Assembly: GCF_003473485.1 (NCBI RefSeq)
Contig: NC_053048.1
Coordinates: forward strand, 35,584,755-35,648,754
Direction of reading: 5' to 3'
Origin: Medicago truncatula
Lineage: Eukaryota; Streptophyta; Magnoliopsida; Fabales; Fabaceae
Length of the DNA stretch: 64,000 nucleotides
Part shown: piece after piece, positions 21,910 to 35,500 of the stretch
Numbering within the stretch: position 1 is the first letter of the stretch
Layout of the letters: each line of letters opens with the position of its first letter
The notes under the pieces: generated by a model
Told to the model about the DNA's origin: nothing
Databases searched by the model: none
What the model saw: only the letters and a program-made list of their open reading frames with translations
Made by a program: the position numbers and the translations under genes

Positions 21910-22264
21910 TTAGGGTGTGTTTGTTTTAAGTTATAATTGTTGATTCCCGAGAATAAAATGATAGAAATGTATATGTCTATGTTTGTTACAAGTTTACTAA
22001 AATTTATTCCTTGGTATAAAATGTTTCTGGGAATAGAAAAAAATTTATAAGAAAAAGGGTGGGAATAAAGTTCCCATGGAGATGGGAATAAATTCATAAA
22101 TAGTTTACCTATTATAATCCATATTTTTATGGTTCCTAGGAATATTATAAAGTTAACCAAACATATTTTTCCTAAATTCCTTAGAATAAAATTCTCATCT
22201 TTATATTCCAAGGAATGTTATTCCTAGGAATAAATTTGGTAAACTTGAAACAAACACACCCTTA
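21910..22264. mobile_element. Tourist-like (PIF/Harbinger) MITE
   Basis: Ends are GGGTGTGTTTGTTTTAAGTT at 21913 and the complement at 22261, flanked by 3-bp TTA on each side (21910-21912 and 22262-22264). Internal inverted 'cctagga-taaa' repeats pair along most of the 349 bp. No coding capacity. Confidence 0.75.
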
Positions 22265-23510
22265 ATTTTTTTTTTTATAACAATTATTTATTTATTAAAC
22301 ACATTTGTGAAAATGATATTCTCTTTAATAGGATTCCTAAGCACGTGAATTTGAAAAATAAAATTTTAAACCATGAAACAAATGTTTAAACTTTATTTAT
22401 TTATTATTTTTTTTGCAATTTCAACTTAATTATTCGCTTTCATAAAATACAATAAACTTAAAATAATGTACCTAAAAACCACAAACAAGATATTTGGAAA
22501 ATGGATCCTCTACGGTGACTACAGGGTCCAGTAAAATCTCAACCTTTAAACAATAAATACTTCAAAATCTAAATGTTCAAAACTTGAAATTAAGAGAGAT
22601 AATAAATTTAATGGTGTAGATTCCCACACTGCAACATGAGAAAAACACTTGAGGAAATCCCCTCCCAAATATTTGTAAGAACATTATTATATATATCGAC
22701 GGTTTATCTACTTTTTTGTTATGATTAATCGTATATCTATTGATATATCATAAAATTTAAGTCATTAACCACTTAGTGTGTTTCATTTTAGTAGTTAATG
22801 AAGTACTCTAAATGATTAATGTGATATTTATATTCTTCAAGGAATTGGGGGACAAAATGGAGTGGGAGACCAAAACTCAAAATCAAAATTGGGGGACAAA
22901 ATGTTGTTTTTAAAATAGGGGGATCAAATTTTCATTTTTCTGAAAATAGGTAAACCAAAAGTACATTTAAGCCAATAATCAAATGAAACCCCTGAGCATG
23001 AAGTGGAAGGTTCAAGGAAGTGACGAACATGTTGAATCAAAGGTTAAACCTATTGTGAAGAAAGGCATGAGAGCCAGACAACATCCAAGTATTTGAAACA
23101 CTACGGTTGATCTACCACCCTTAATCGCTTCATCTTCATCAATTGCGATTATTTCACTATGATTGAAATTCCATTTGTAAGAACCGAATTGGAAAGTGAA
23201 AAAAATACAAAAATGGGGGACAATGTCTTCCAAAAAACTGAGGCAAACAAATGCCATCAGCATATACAACAGCAGCAACAGAGAAATTATTCTCGACATG
23301 AATTTGACAAATTTTGGAGCCAAAATTTTCCGGCAAGAGAGAAAAGATGACAATGAGATGAAAATATATTGCATCTCGTTCTATCCCGCTATATTTCTGT
23401 ACATAATGAAACTTACAATCTGCTATACAACTTTTTTTCCCACTTTTTTTTTTTCCTTTTCCCTAACCTTTATTTTCTTCTGCTTTCTACTTTGTATACG
23501 TGAGGTAAGT
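22265..23510. other. Spacer downstream of the KEA gene
   Basis: The segment at 22840-22975 has 'gggggacaaaatg...ggggacaaaatgttg...aaaatagggggatcaaatttt' and 'acatttaagccaa', one decayed arm related to the foldback element at 346. The part near 23000-23510 should be 3'-UTR of KEA. No gene was found. Confidence 0.4.
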
Positions 23511-26500
23511 TCATACTGCCAGTGTCCCTTCAGAGACTTGGGCATCATCTAAATCTAATGCATCTGGAGATTGAGATTTGGTTTTGCTCATAATTCTTGT
23601 AAATCCATAACCAAGAGAACTTCCACTTGCTTCACACAGCTGCATAAATAGAACAAGAACAAAATACATTCATTCATACATCACTTGAGTATTTCATAAT
23701 TTTGAACTAGTTTAAAAGAGAAAATCACTAATTTAATCTCTAAAATAATGTTGTGCAATCAATTTAGTCCCTGATTTTATTAATATTTTAAAATGGTCCC
23801 TACAATTAAAATTTTCTGATCATATTAGTCATTTTGGATCAGTCAATTTAGACACTGAAATTGTCTAGCAAGTAGCAAGGACTAATGTGATTGAGGATTT
23901 CAATTTGAGAATCATTCAGAAACTCTTCAGTTCCAGGAACTAACTTGACAACGCCCTACTTCAAGGACTAGATTGGTGATTCAGAATGCATACCTCTGAA
24001 AGCTCAGCTAGATGTCGGCATCTGAATTCATTTATAGTAGCTGAAATCTCTGATGCCGGAAGTTTAGCCTGAAGAAAGAAAGAATGCTTAGAAAATTGAA
24101 GGCCAAAGATCTCCATGCTATATTACTGTTTCATATATTCATATAAGCTGGTATAATCAAAACTTGTTCTTTGAATGATTTGATTCTCAGAAGGCCTACA
24201 TTAAACATTACCTAACATATTCATTTCCTTTTTTTTTCTCTTCATATTTTTTATGAAGTACAACTATTGTTCCTCAGTAAATTAATATGAGAAGGGAAAT
24301 TTTCAGGTAGTGTAACCAGGAATTCATTTCAAGAAGAAATGACCACGATCTTTTATCTCTCAATAATGTCATAATCAAATAAAAGAGACATATTACCAGT
24401 GACAGTGAGACAAAAATATTTTCATTTGATCAATATTTATGTGGCAAAAAAAATCAACTCAGACCCTCTTCATCTGTACAGCTCGTCCAGCCAAATCCAC
24501 ATCGTTGAATCCAAATCATATATGATCTAACGGTCAAGATTTGGCTGCACCGGATGCAGAGCATTTGGTTAGAGCATTCAATGAAACTTGATTTACCTGA
24601 GCAAGCACAGCAGCTGCTAATTGAAGACTTGGCTCCAAGGTCTCTGGGACCACCTGCAAATGACAGAAAATTCTACAGTAATCATTCCACTAAAAGCCAG
24701 TTTTGCTTTCAATTTGCTATAAAAAAGCAAGAATTAAATGACTCTTTTCCTACGGTTTTGGGACTGTCCTGTAAGGTAACTAAAACATGAATACTAGAAG
24801 TAGGTATGAGAATATTACCGCAGTAGCTCCAGCCTTCTCTAAATTCACTCCATGATCAACGTCATGGGCGCGAACAAAAGTCTTCACATTTGGGAAGTAC
24901 TTACTCAGAGCCCAAACTGTTCTATAATTTGCTCCAGGCGTATCTAGAGTAATAGCTGCAGCACATGCCCTTTCAGCCCCGATCTTATGAAGGACCTAGT
25001 CATCCGTTAAAAAGAAAATCAGGCAACGACAAGTATGTGACACATGTACCCAAGTTGCAAGTACTACCTCTCGACTGCCAGCATCTCCAAAGTACACAGG
25101 GAGATCGAGTGCTCGCCCAACTGCCACTCTTTCACTGTTAATATTGGCAAATATGGATAGCAAGTTAGTTCATCATCTTCTGTGTCCTACCCAAAATTGC
25201 ACAGACATCAAGGGAAGATGGAAGATTTATTCCTACAAACCTTTGAACGAAAGTCAAAGGCCTCAATTGAACTCAAAAAGACTTGTACTAAAGAAGAGTA
25301 TCTATTATCTAAACTACTCCTATTATAAAACAACTTGAAAATTTAAGATAAAAGAAGTATGAAAAGTGTTGAAGATATATGTTTTAGATAAAAGGATGAG
25401 AAAAATAATAAGAACTTCGAATATTATCGATAATAACTTGATACTAACTTCATACAAAAGTTTAACGTAATAGGGATACGCAGACTCGATCCTAAATAAA
25501 TAGGGAAATCACAATAAACTAATTCCCAAGAGATAACGTAACATATTATAAGCTTACAAACATAGTAATAGACATCAAATCATTCATCCATAAGAACAAT
25601 TACAAGAAAAGGATAGAAATTTAAATTAGGGATGTTGTGTTACCTTCTCACATCTAGTGCAACAAATGGAATAAGTCGCTCGGAAAGAAGTTGTGCAATG
25701 ATCTGAAAATAACAAAGGTAAATTCCAGCACATTTATGTAAACTAACTAAGCAAACCAAAATATAGAGAATTTACCTGGCCAACTCGTCCAAATCCACAA
25801 ATAATGATATGATCTTGCAGATCATCTGTCTGTAAAAGATGACATCCAAAATTCAGTAACTACTAAGTTTGTACGTCAACTCCAAATAAAAAAATGTAAA
25901 TGGCAAAACTACAGGTGTCAGTGTCAGAGTAGGTGCTTCATAGATTCTAAGGATAAAAATTTATGACCATGTGCAACTAACGAAGTTACAGGGCTGCAAC
26001 CAATTTAAGAGATTTTACCTCACTTTCTACAGGTAATAAACTTCTAACATCATTCTGCTCGAAACGGGAAGCAATCAGCTGGCCTCCTGCAGCTAGCCAT
26101 GGAGTGATGGCCATTGAAATGCCCACAACAAGAAACAACAAAGAAGATAGCTGGGAAGACATTATGCCCTGCAGAAATGTCAATTAGCAAAAGGTCTTTA
26201 CATATCATCAAGAAAACGAAACTTCTCCGCAGCTACTAATACACAAATAATTTTGTATTTTTCAACTTACAATGATGATTGATAATAAACAAAACTAACG
26301 GCAACGAAATGCAAATTTAATTTTTCAGCACTTGTCTGGCACTCTAACCAGCAACTATTATTTATCCATTTATTAAACTAACTCCAGAAAAATGACTTAT
26401 TTTACATTAATATAAAGATCAAGAGCAAAATAGTATTAATAAATCACAGATTCTTGGTAAGGAAAACAGTATTAAAAAACAAAAACCTGATTAACAGCTT

Positions 26501-29500
26501 CTCCAAAAGCCACAAATGCAAATTCTCCACCAGGAGCAAGAAGAAGTCCAGCTCTTAAAGCAGAAATGACGGAAATCCCAAAGATTCTACCCATCAAAGA
26601 AACTAAGAGAGTCTTGCCGCATATTAAGAGTGCCAATGTCCCCGTGACGACTGGGAAGTTTGAAACAAAAAGTTTTGGATCGATTGACATTCCAACCTGA
26701 AAAGTCACAAAATATAATTGCTATTGATTACACAAGTTACATATTGACGTTGGGTTGATCTTTAACTCATTTGCAACAATAATACTGGGAAATCCAAAGA
26801 CAAATCAACAACAAAAATCAATATTTTTCTGGTCAATTCAACATAACTGTTAAATCTGGGTTTTAGATCAACCCTTCAGCTTGCTTGAAAAATATCAGTT
26901 TTCTTTCTAGTAATAATATGAAGTTATATCTCCAACGCAAATCCCACTTAAGTGTGATAAAGTTCAGTTAATGTTGTTACATATGTGATGCTTTTGTGAG
27001 ACTATCAGTCCACAACAAGCATTTACAATTTATTGAATTTAGCACAAAGAAATACTCTACTTGAATTCTTTTTTCAGTTGCTTTATAATCTTAAACTTTG
27101 AACTCTTCTTCACACAACTGTTGCTGAATACAAAACTAAATTAATAAAAAAATTAGAGCAGTTAGTTACTTTGTATGGACGAAGCAAAAGAAAATGTTTG
27201 ATATCTAAACTTTTCAACTTCAAATAGTTTTTCGCTTTTTCTTCATTGAAGGATCTAACTTGGTTTCCATTTTGAACTATAACTTAGTGGCATGAAATCC
27301 TGATCATAATCATTTATGGTGAATAATGAAGATGGAGATAAGAGGGAGAATCTTTCAAATTTCGATCTGGAAAGGAAACAAGAAGACAGAGATGACCTGT
27401 AGAGTTTGCATTCAATGCAGGAAATAAATTTTCAGAAGAGGACACATATAACACAAAATGAACTCTGCTCTTCGAAAAAATTTACTGTATGATTTCATCT
27501 CTAATGTATGATTTCTCAAATGGCCAATTCATTGCTCGTGAATAGTAACTGTTGCAGTAATGATGGACTCGACAACCACAATTGTAGTCACATCAATAGT
27601 AACTGTCTGCAACTATTGACATCATAATGAAATTGTAAGGATAGTTCTTGTTGGAAATTCCGCCTTTATTGTGGTCCGCCCCTAGTCGCCTAAATTGCGC
27701 CCTTTGGTTTGCTTTCATTGCAGCCTCCAACACCTTCATTGTGTTGGCTTTGAGGGGGTGGATTTAGTCCCACATAAGATAGATAGGACTCTTGGGAAGA
27801 GTTTATAAAGAGGAGGCACTCCTCACCTTACAAGCCGGTTTTGTAAGGATGAGTTAGCCCCCAAATTTCAACAGTTCAAAATGAAAACAGTGTTTGTCAC
27901 ATGAACAAATAAAATAAAACAGTTAGTAAATTTGCAAATTTTTTATATTCAGCACTCACCTTACAAGCCGGTTTTGTAAGGATGAGTTAGCCCCCAAATT
28001 TCAACAGTTCAAAATGAAAACAATGTTTGTCACATGAACAAATAAAATAAAACAGTTAGTAAATTTGCGAATTTTTTATATTCAGCACCTACCGTCATAA
28101 AGAAGAGCCCCAAAAGAAGGCCACGATATGGAGCAATATCAGATTCAACCTGTAAGGAAAATTCAGTTTCTGCCAGTAGTAAACCAGCTAAAAATGCTCC
28201 CAATGCCATGGAAAGTCCTGCCTGTTATAAGAAAAAAGGACAAAATGTCAAAGTCGGGCTAATGGACACAACAAGTAATGAACTTAAACCCTAAGTTTTG
28301 AGCATTAGACCAGTCATCGAGTCGGGTTATGGTTGATGGTCTAACAAGAAGACACACACACATGAATATTATCATTTTTTATATAATTAACATTTAACAG
28401 TGTTGAAGTTTAAAAAAATATTGAATTTCTTGTGGTTCAAACAACACCATAACTGGTGCATCTTGTGGTTAAAAATCTGAACAAGTTAAATTTTCAAAAT
28501 GTAATTAATTTAAGCAGTCAATATCTAATTCACTGGTGAGACAAGTTCTATAAAAGTTTCAATTATAGAGGTTTGATCGGTCATGACACTAGTTCTCTAG
28601 TTACAATGATGAAGGCTCGACTGGATTAGCTACTGGAGCAGTATACAGGCTTGACTGGATAAACTACTGGAGCAGTTCACATTGAGCTGGTCCGACCAGT
28701 TTGTTCCGTTTTCAGAGTAGTGCTTAAACCAAACAATCAAACCTTGGTTGTTAGCCTTCTAATTTGTCTTAAATTATTCTAAGATAATATTACAGAAAAC
28801 ATGAACAGTTGCTTTTATAATGAACAAAAACACTAGAAGAAACTCTTCAGCTAGTCAAAAATCAAAGGAAAGGATGAAAAGCAAAGCAATAGGATAATCA
28901 CGTACCCTGGCAGTCAAAAGACTGGTCCCAAGAATAACAAGAAGTGTATTGGCTGAGAATATTTCAGCATTTTGATTTTCTGCGACTTGCTTGTATATTG
29001 GCCGAAGGAGCTGTAAAGAAGAAGAAGAGGAAACTCAGTACAAAGCCCACACTATATCTGCAAATGAAGTATCACTATCCAAAGCCTTCTAATTGAACCC
29101 CAAAAAAATATCACTTTTCCACTGAACAAATGGCTTTTTTATGATTTATGTTTTATCATTAGGATCCTGAATGGCCACAGCATTAATCCACTAACACAAG
29201 GCACAAAAACTATAAAGAAACTTTCACCATGGCCTCATAAGTTCGACAGTTATAACATGGTCGGTCCAACGTGTTTGGAGGCCTAAAGCAAATTGTTAAA
29301 TAGGCTAAAATATGGTTTTAGTCCCTGCAAATATGCCTCGTTTTAGTTTTAGTCCCTGTAAAAAAAAAAAATTGTTTTTGGTCCCTGCAAAATTTTTTGT
29401 TTTTGAAAATAGTCCCTGACCCCACTTTTGTGATGATTTGCATACGTGACACATTATAACTGAACCCATTTTGTAGTTTTTGGTCCCTGCAAAATATTTT

Positions 29501-32500
29501 GTTTTTAAAAAAGGTCCCTGCAAAATTTGATAGTCCCTCAAAAAATTTTGCAGGGACCAAAAACAATTTTTTTTTACAGGGACTAAAACCAAAACGAGGC
29601 ATATTTGCAGGGACTAAAACCATATTTTAGCCTTGTTAAATAAGGCCTTTTTATTAAATTAATGATAATTTTTTAAAAAATTGTATTATTTGTTTGTTAT
29701 AAAATTGATATTTTATATATGTGTAAATTTTGAAGTTATATAAATTTTTGTTATATATATATATATATGGGGTTAGCTAGAACACACTCACTAGTTTTTA
29801 TGTAGGAGTGTTTTAGCAAGCTACGCCTTAAGGTGTATTTAACTACTTTTTAGTTATAACTTGCTAAAACACACCTTCTAAAAAATAAGTGGGTGTATCC
29901 TAGCAAATGCCCATAGGAGTTGCTAACATACACCCACTTATTTTTTAGAATGTGTGTTTTAGCAACATTCACCTTAAGGTGTATTTAACAACTTTTTAGT
30001 TATATCTTTGCTAAAACACACCTTAATAAAAACTAGTGGGTGTATCCTAGCAAACCCCTATATATATATGTATAGTAGAACTTAACCATTATTTGAGAGG
30101 TCAAAATGGTTAAATAATGTATTTATTATTAATAAGTAAATGTGACAAAAAAAAAAGTATATGCAAACAAGATATAGTGAAAACACTTCTTCAATTGTAA
30201 TTTGTGATTGTGGTGATGTCACTGGGTTTTATTAATGTAGATCATGTGTTCAATTCTTGCAAAATGCATTTTAGTATTTACGGACCGTTTTTTTAGTAAA
30301 GAAGATTATATAAAAAATGTTAAAAAGTGACAGATGGGATTCGAACCCATGGAATATTATTTTTTGAAAAATCGGTTAACCACAGTGCCACTATACAAGA
30401 ATTGTAATAATACGGAAAATATTTATATAATATGCAAACTTTTGGGCCTAAAGCACTAGCTTTAGTGCCCATAGGCCATGGCAGGTCATGCGTTATAAAC
30501 AACCAGGAACATTATATTATTGCAACTGGTTGGTAACTTCCATCAATTATGACTAGTTGAATATCTAATGGTGCTTCACATGGGCATCTATATCATGTGA
30601 AACTATAGAATTGATGGCCTAGCTTTATGCCCTATACACAATTGATTTGAAAAGCACTTAAATTAAATATTAGTAAAACAAAAATAGATATAGCAATTCA
30701 TGAGGACAAGAAAAATTGATATTTCCTTCAAGTATAAAAAAGCTTTAGCTACAAGACTAGGGTTATGTAATAATAATTAGAAGTCGTACTGATGAGACCT
30801 CACATGTCATTTTGAAAACCACTTACCAATCGTCCACCTGCAATTATGGCAGTAATGGCAACTGCTGCCTTAACAGCAGCCAGTCCAAGAGCTTCAGCAA
30901 TGGCTTGAAAACCAACCTGAAAACAAAGACTGCCTCTTTTATACGTGACAAACTAAATCATTGAACTTCTCATGTCACAAATGTTCTCACTCTCCACCGA
31001 GGTTCATGCAATTTAAACATATTCAAAACAGCTAAACCTCATGACAGCAATATATTGTACCTAACAGAAATAAGTAGTTTATGATGACAAGGGAGTGTCT
31101 AGAAAAATCTTACCCCTCCTTTGGAAGAATTAGGTGAAATAAGAGGTATGAGAATTAGTAAGACTACGACAGCCAAATCCTGAATAGAAACAAGAGTAAA
31201 ATAAATTTTGGGTCAAAATATTGCAACACCGATTAAAGAAAGAAATGAAAGGCATTCAGAGCTAATAAAAAAACAGGCAAAATCTGGAATTTCAAATTCA
31301 CAAAACAGTTGACCAGATAGAGCAACAAAGTGAAGGATGCTTATTGAGAATCTTGATAGAATAATGGTTGTTAATCTTGGATAGCCGCGTGTAGCGGCTG
31401 ACCCAAAAAACACTATAGCAAGATAGCGCACACTGGTGGCAGCTATTTTTAATAAAAAAAAGTTAGCAATTAAATAATCTATATTATCTGTATATTAATG
31501 CTCAAAAATAAAAAAATAAAAATCCTTTTCCCCATCAGCTTACCCTCCTCACTATAATTTTTTCCTTTCAAAAAAGTGTAGCAATCACACTTCTTACTCC
31601 CTATTGCTGTAGCCCCTGCTTCAGTAATCCCCAAAATCTAGAAACCACAATTCCTCCTTTTTCTCTTCTTCACATGACAACAACTCTCACCCACATGCAA
31701 CCACTTCCCCTCTTTTGACTACTTTTGTTTCGCCTTTACCCACAGGATCCAAACACCCATTGTAGATACGTCAGAAGGATCTCGCAGCGACCACTTCCAC
31801 TTTTTTCTCCAAAAGCACGCAAAAAGTTGTGATTTTCATCGCAACACCAAAATGTGATGCGAAGAACCCTAGATAGTGGCCAGCTGTGGCAACGAGGCGC
31901 GGTGCCGCAATAGTGCCATTAATGTACCCTGTTAATAAACTAGTACGTAAAAATCTTGATGGGCAGATCTGTAAATGAGTGCAGCCATTTTCCCCAACAT
32001 TCAACAGCAGATGCAGATTTTCAGTTTATTAGGAAGATGTCGTGATCATTAGGAAGATCCTTGTTTATCATGTGTCATGAATTAACTCTCCCATAACATG
32101 GTACTGGCATAGAATCAGTATGCACGTAGAATTGTAAACTATGTAAATTGCAAAGTGCAATGATATTGATATGATCACTCAAATAACCTCTCCTGCAACT
32201 ATGAGAGATCCTGTTTAGCTGGAAGATACAGGCGACGGTATGAGGTACTGAAACAAACTACATAAACCACTCACTCATAAGACAAAGTTCCGCCATCTAT
32301 GTTTCACAATTAAATTCTCTGTAAACTTTAGTACATCATTTGACGAGAAATTTTGTAAGCATCCATAAAAATGGGTAAGAAGCAAAATTACCTGAAAAAG
32401 TAAAACAGAAAATGTAGCTCGTCCATGCCGTGATGTGCTCTCGCCTCTTTCCTGCAACACCTGCAAAACAAGTTCACTGAAACTATTACAGCTTGACAGA

Positions 32501-35500
32501 CTCACAAAAAAATATAGACAGAATGTACAGTGTCTTTTCCCATTTAATGACATGATATGTTTCTATTTTTTTTTTTTGGTCAAGTAGCCTAGTGGCTAGA
32601 GAAATTCACCTTTAAAGTGAATAAGTGGGGTGTCCGGGGTTCGAACCCCGGCCCCTGCATATAATATGCATTATCCCTTACCATGTGAGCTAATCTCCCA
32701 GGGACAAGATATGTTTCTATCTATGAAGCACCGATACGCCTAAATAGCCACCGAATCGTATCCGATACGTCCCGATACTCCGATATGCCGTCGATACATA
32801 TCAAAGGAGTATCCGGAATTTTTTAATTAAAAAATAAAAATAAAAAAATCTGATATGTCGCCGACACGCCAAGATACGCCGCCGACTCGTCTCAGATACG
32901 TCTGACCGTTAAGCCCCTCTTCTTCAAAAGCTTGCTTTGAAGCTTCTTGTGCAACCTACCTCTTCATCTTGTTGTGAAAGGAACTGGAGTACCTATTCAT
33001 TCGTTCACTCTTTAAAAAGAAATAAGTTAAATCCTAAAAGGGCTGAAGACTTGGTTTATGTGCATACAAATTTGAGGCTTTTGGGTAGGAAAAGTGAAGA
33101 ATACAAAGAAGGGAATACTAAGATGTGGGACATTGGTGGAGATGCATGGGAAAGCTTTGATGGTGTTGGAACTCTTGAAGTTGCATCATTGTCTCTTGAT
33201 GAACCAAATTTAGAAGCCGTTCTGTTTACTGATGATGGTGAAGGAGGAGATGACATTGATACCATTCCAATATCTTAGTTTAGATTTAATATTTAGTAAT
33301 GTGTTAAAGATTTTGTTGGCTTCTGAGTTTGGTTTATGACAATGGTTCACAATTTCCATTTTATTTTAATTGGCCAAAGTTTTGAGTTTGGTTTGAAACA
33401 CTGCTTTTTAATTTTCATTTATTTTAATTTTTTAATATATGTATCTTAAACGTATCGTATCCTATGTTTTTCAATTTTTGACATATCGCCGTATCGGATA
33501 CGTAACGTATCCGATACACGTATCGTGTCCGTGCTTCATAGGTTTCTATTTAATGACAAGATATGTTTCTATTTAATGACAAGATATGTCTTTTCCTTGT
33601 TTATCTTTACACATATGTTTCTATTTTGTAAATTTTATACATATCTACTTAATAAATTTTAGATTATAAAAATTATATCTCTAATACTATATAGCATAAT
33701 AAATATTATATAATATTGTTTGCAGTTAAGAGTCATTACATACATTATGCTTATGACACAATATATCATAAAATAGTGTCTCGTCTCGCCTGTGTTCGAG
33801 GTGTCAGAGCAAAAATGAAATAAAACAAAACTAGTGGACACTATTAACACATGTCGTTGTAAGGGTGTTGTTTTGAATACGTGTAAGAAAAAGAACGTGC
33901 GGTGCCTAAAACTAGCAGTGTTTGTGCTCCATAAACTGGAATTCATTTTTAAAGAATAAAGCATAAAAGAATTCATTTTGAAAGAATTGAGGTTATAAAA
34001 ATTGTTTCATATTTGCGAATGATATTTTAAAATTATAGAAGAATTAGTAAGTTTACTGGCCATAGAATTAAATTTCCAACTCCAAATTCAACCAAATGCA
34101 GGAGATATTATAGCTACATCACTGTGTTGCCCACAACCTCCATTTGGATGATTTCCAAACAGGAACAACTTAGCTTGTTTTTCCCGAGTCGTTGGAAGAG
34201 ATAAAGTAGGCTCTTCAAAGTGGTTTGAGAATATTGACATAGTGATGTTTTTATTTGATTATTTCTCTTAATGAAAGAGACAAAATTTTCCAAGAATATG
34301 GATCTTCTATTCAATTAAGATATGATACAAAAAGGTTAGTATGCTTTAGCCTTAGAGGGAATGTTAGATGATAAAAAAATCTAAACATCTTTTTAAAGTA
34401 ACAAAGATTATCTTAGTGTTGGTTTCCGTATGTTTTATTAGTTATTGTAATGCTTTGTTTCCCTACTTTATTAGGATATTGAGTCTTATATATTACTATA
34501 AATAAGAGCTAGTGTTTAGTTTTTTTCATCAAATCACCTATTATGTTAAACCATAATCATAACATGAAGTTTTCATTCTTTTTCCCTTTACTTAATATTT
34601 GAAACCCTACTTTATTACTTCAATAATTTGTTTATTTTTCACCAACCTATATTCCATGGTTCTCATTTATTTCGACTTTACTAAATTTTTAAAAATGGTG
34701 GTTTTGATGAGTATATGGTTTGTGCTAGTTCATTGGAAGAAACTACTGATAGCATTGAATTGTAATCAAAATCTAGAAAGGAATGTTCTTGGCATTGATG
34801 GATGGGATTTAATTATCACTTTTTCTCTAACTACAAGCGTCAAATATCCATGATGGCTTTTGATGTTACAACGCCATTTGTCATTAGCGAGGAAACAAAA
34901 TGACAGGTGTGCATAATATATTCGGATTACAGTAAAATTTTATTCCTTTAGTTACATTACGTCTTGGGTTATGTTAGGGTCTATATACTCATGCAAAAAC
35001 ATCCTTCACCTTCTTGTATGTTTTCTTTATTATTATTCCCTTACCAAGTTAGTGTGACCTACCCCATTTCTCTCCTTTAGGTTTGCAAGTAGTAAAGTAG
35101 TAGGTTTGTGAGATTTGATGATCTTACCAAGTCATTATTCTTATCAACAGGTCTTCATGGCTTGCAGTGGTTTGTGTTATGTTAACACTAGTATAATGAA
35201 GCTATATGGGATAAGGATAGTTTCTTATTTTAAATGTTTACAAAAATAGAGTTTTGATATGTTCTTTGACATAGTTGCCTTTAGGTAATTAAGAGTTAAG
35301 ACTGACATAATATATAGATTAAGGATATCAATTCTGGTTGACGTTTCTACTTTCTAGATATGTGTATGTATGTTGTTGAACAGGTTAAATTGAAATGAAT
35401 TCTGGGGGAAATTCTACCGAAACATTGGAAGCATAATGATAAAATTATAAAATCAGACGGTGACAAGACACGGAAAGTAGCAATGTTAAACAAACTAGTG

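Noticed and set aside
23012-23552. Overlapping open frames on both strands downstream of KEA
   Set aside because: No conserved motif on either strand; the region is best explained as KEA 3'-UTR and spacer.
34361-34560. Possible solo LTR beginning 'tgttagatg' with 'tataaataag' in KEA intron 6
   Set aside because: The right end, a target duplication and any internal part could not be recognised; the phrase match alone is too weak.
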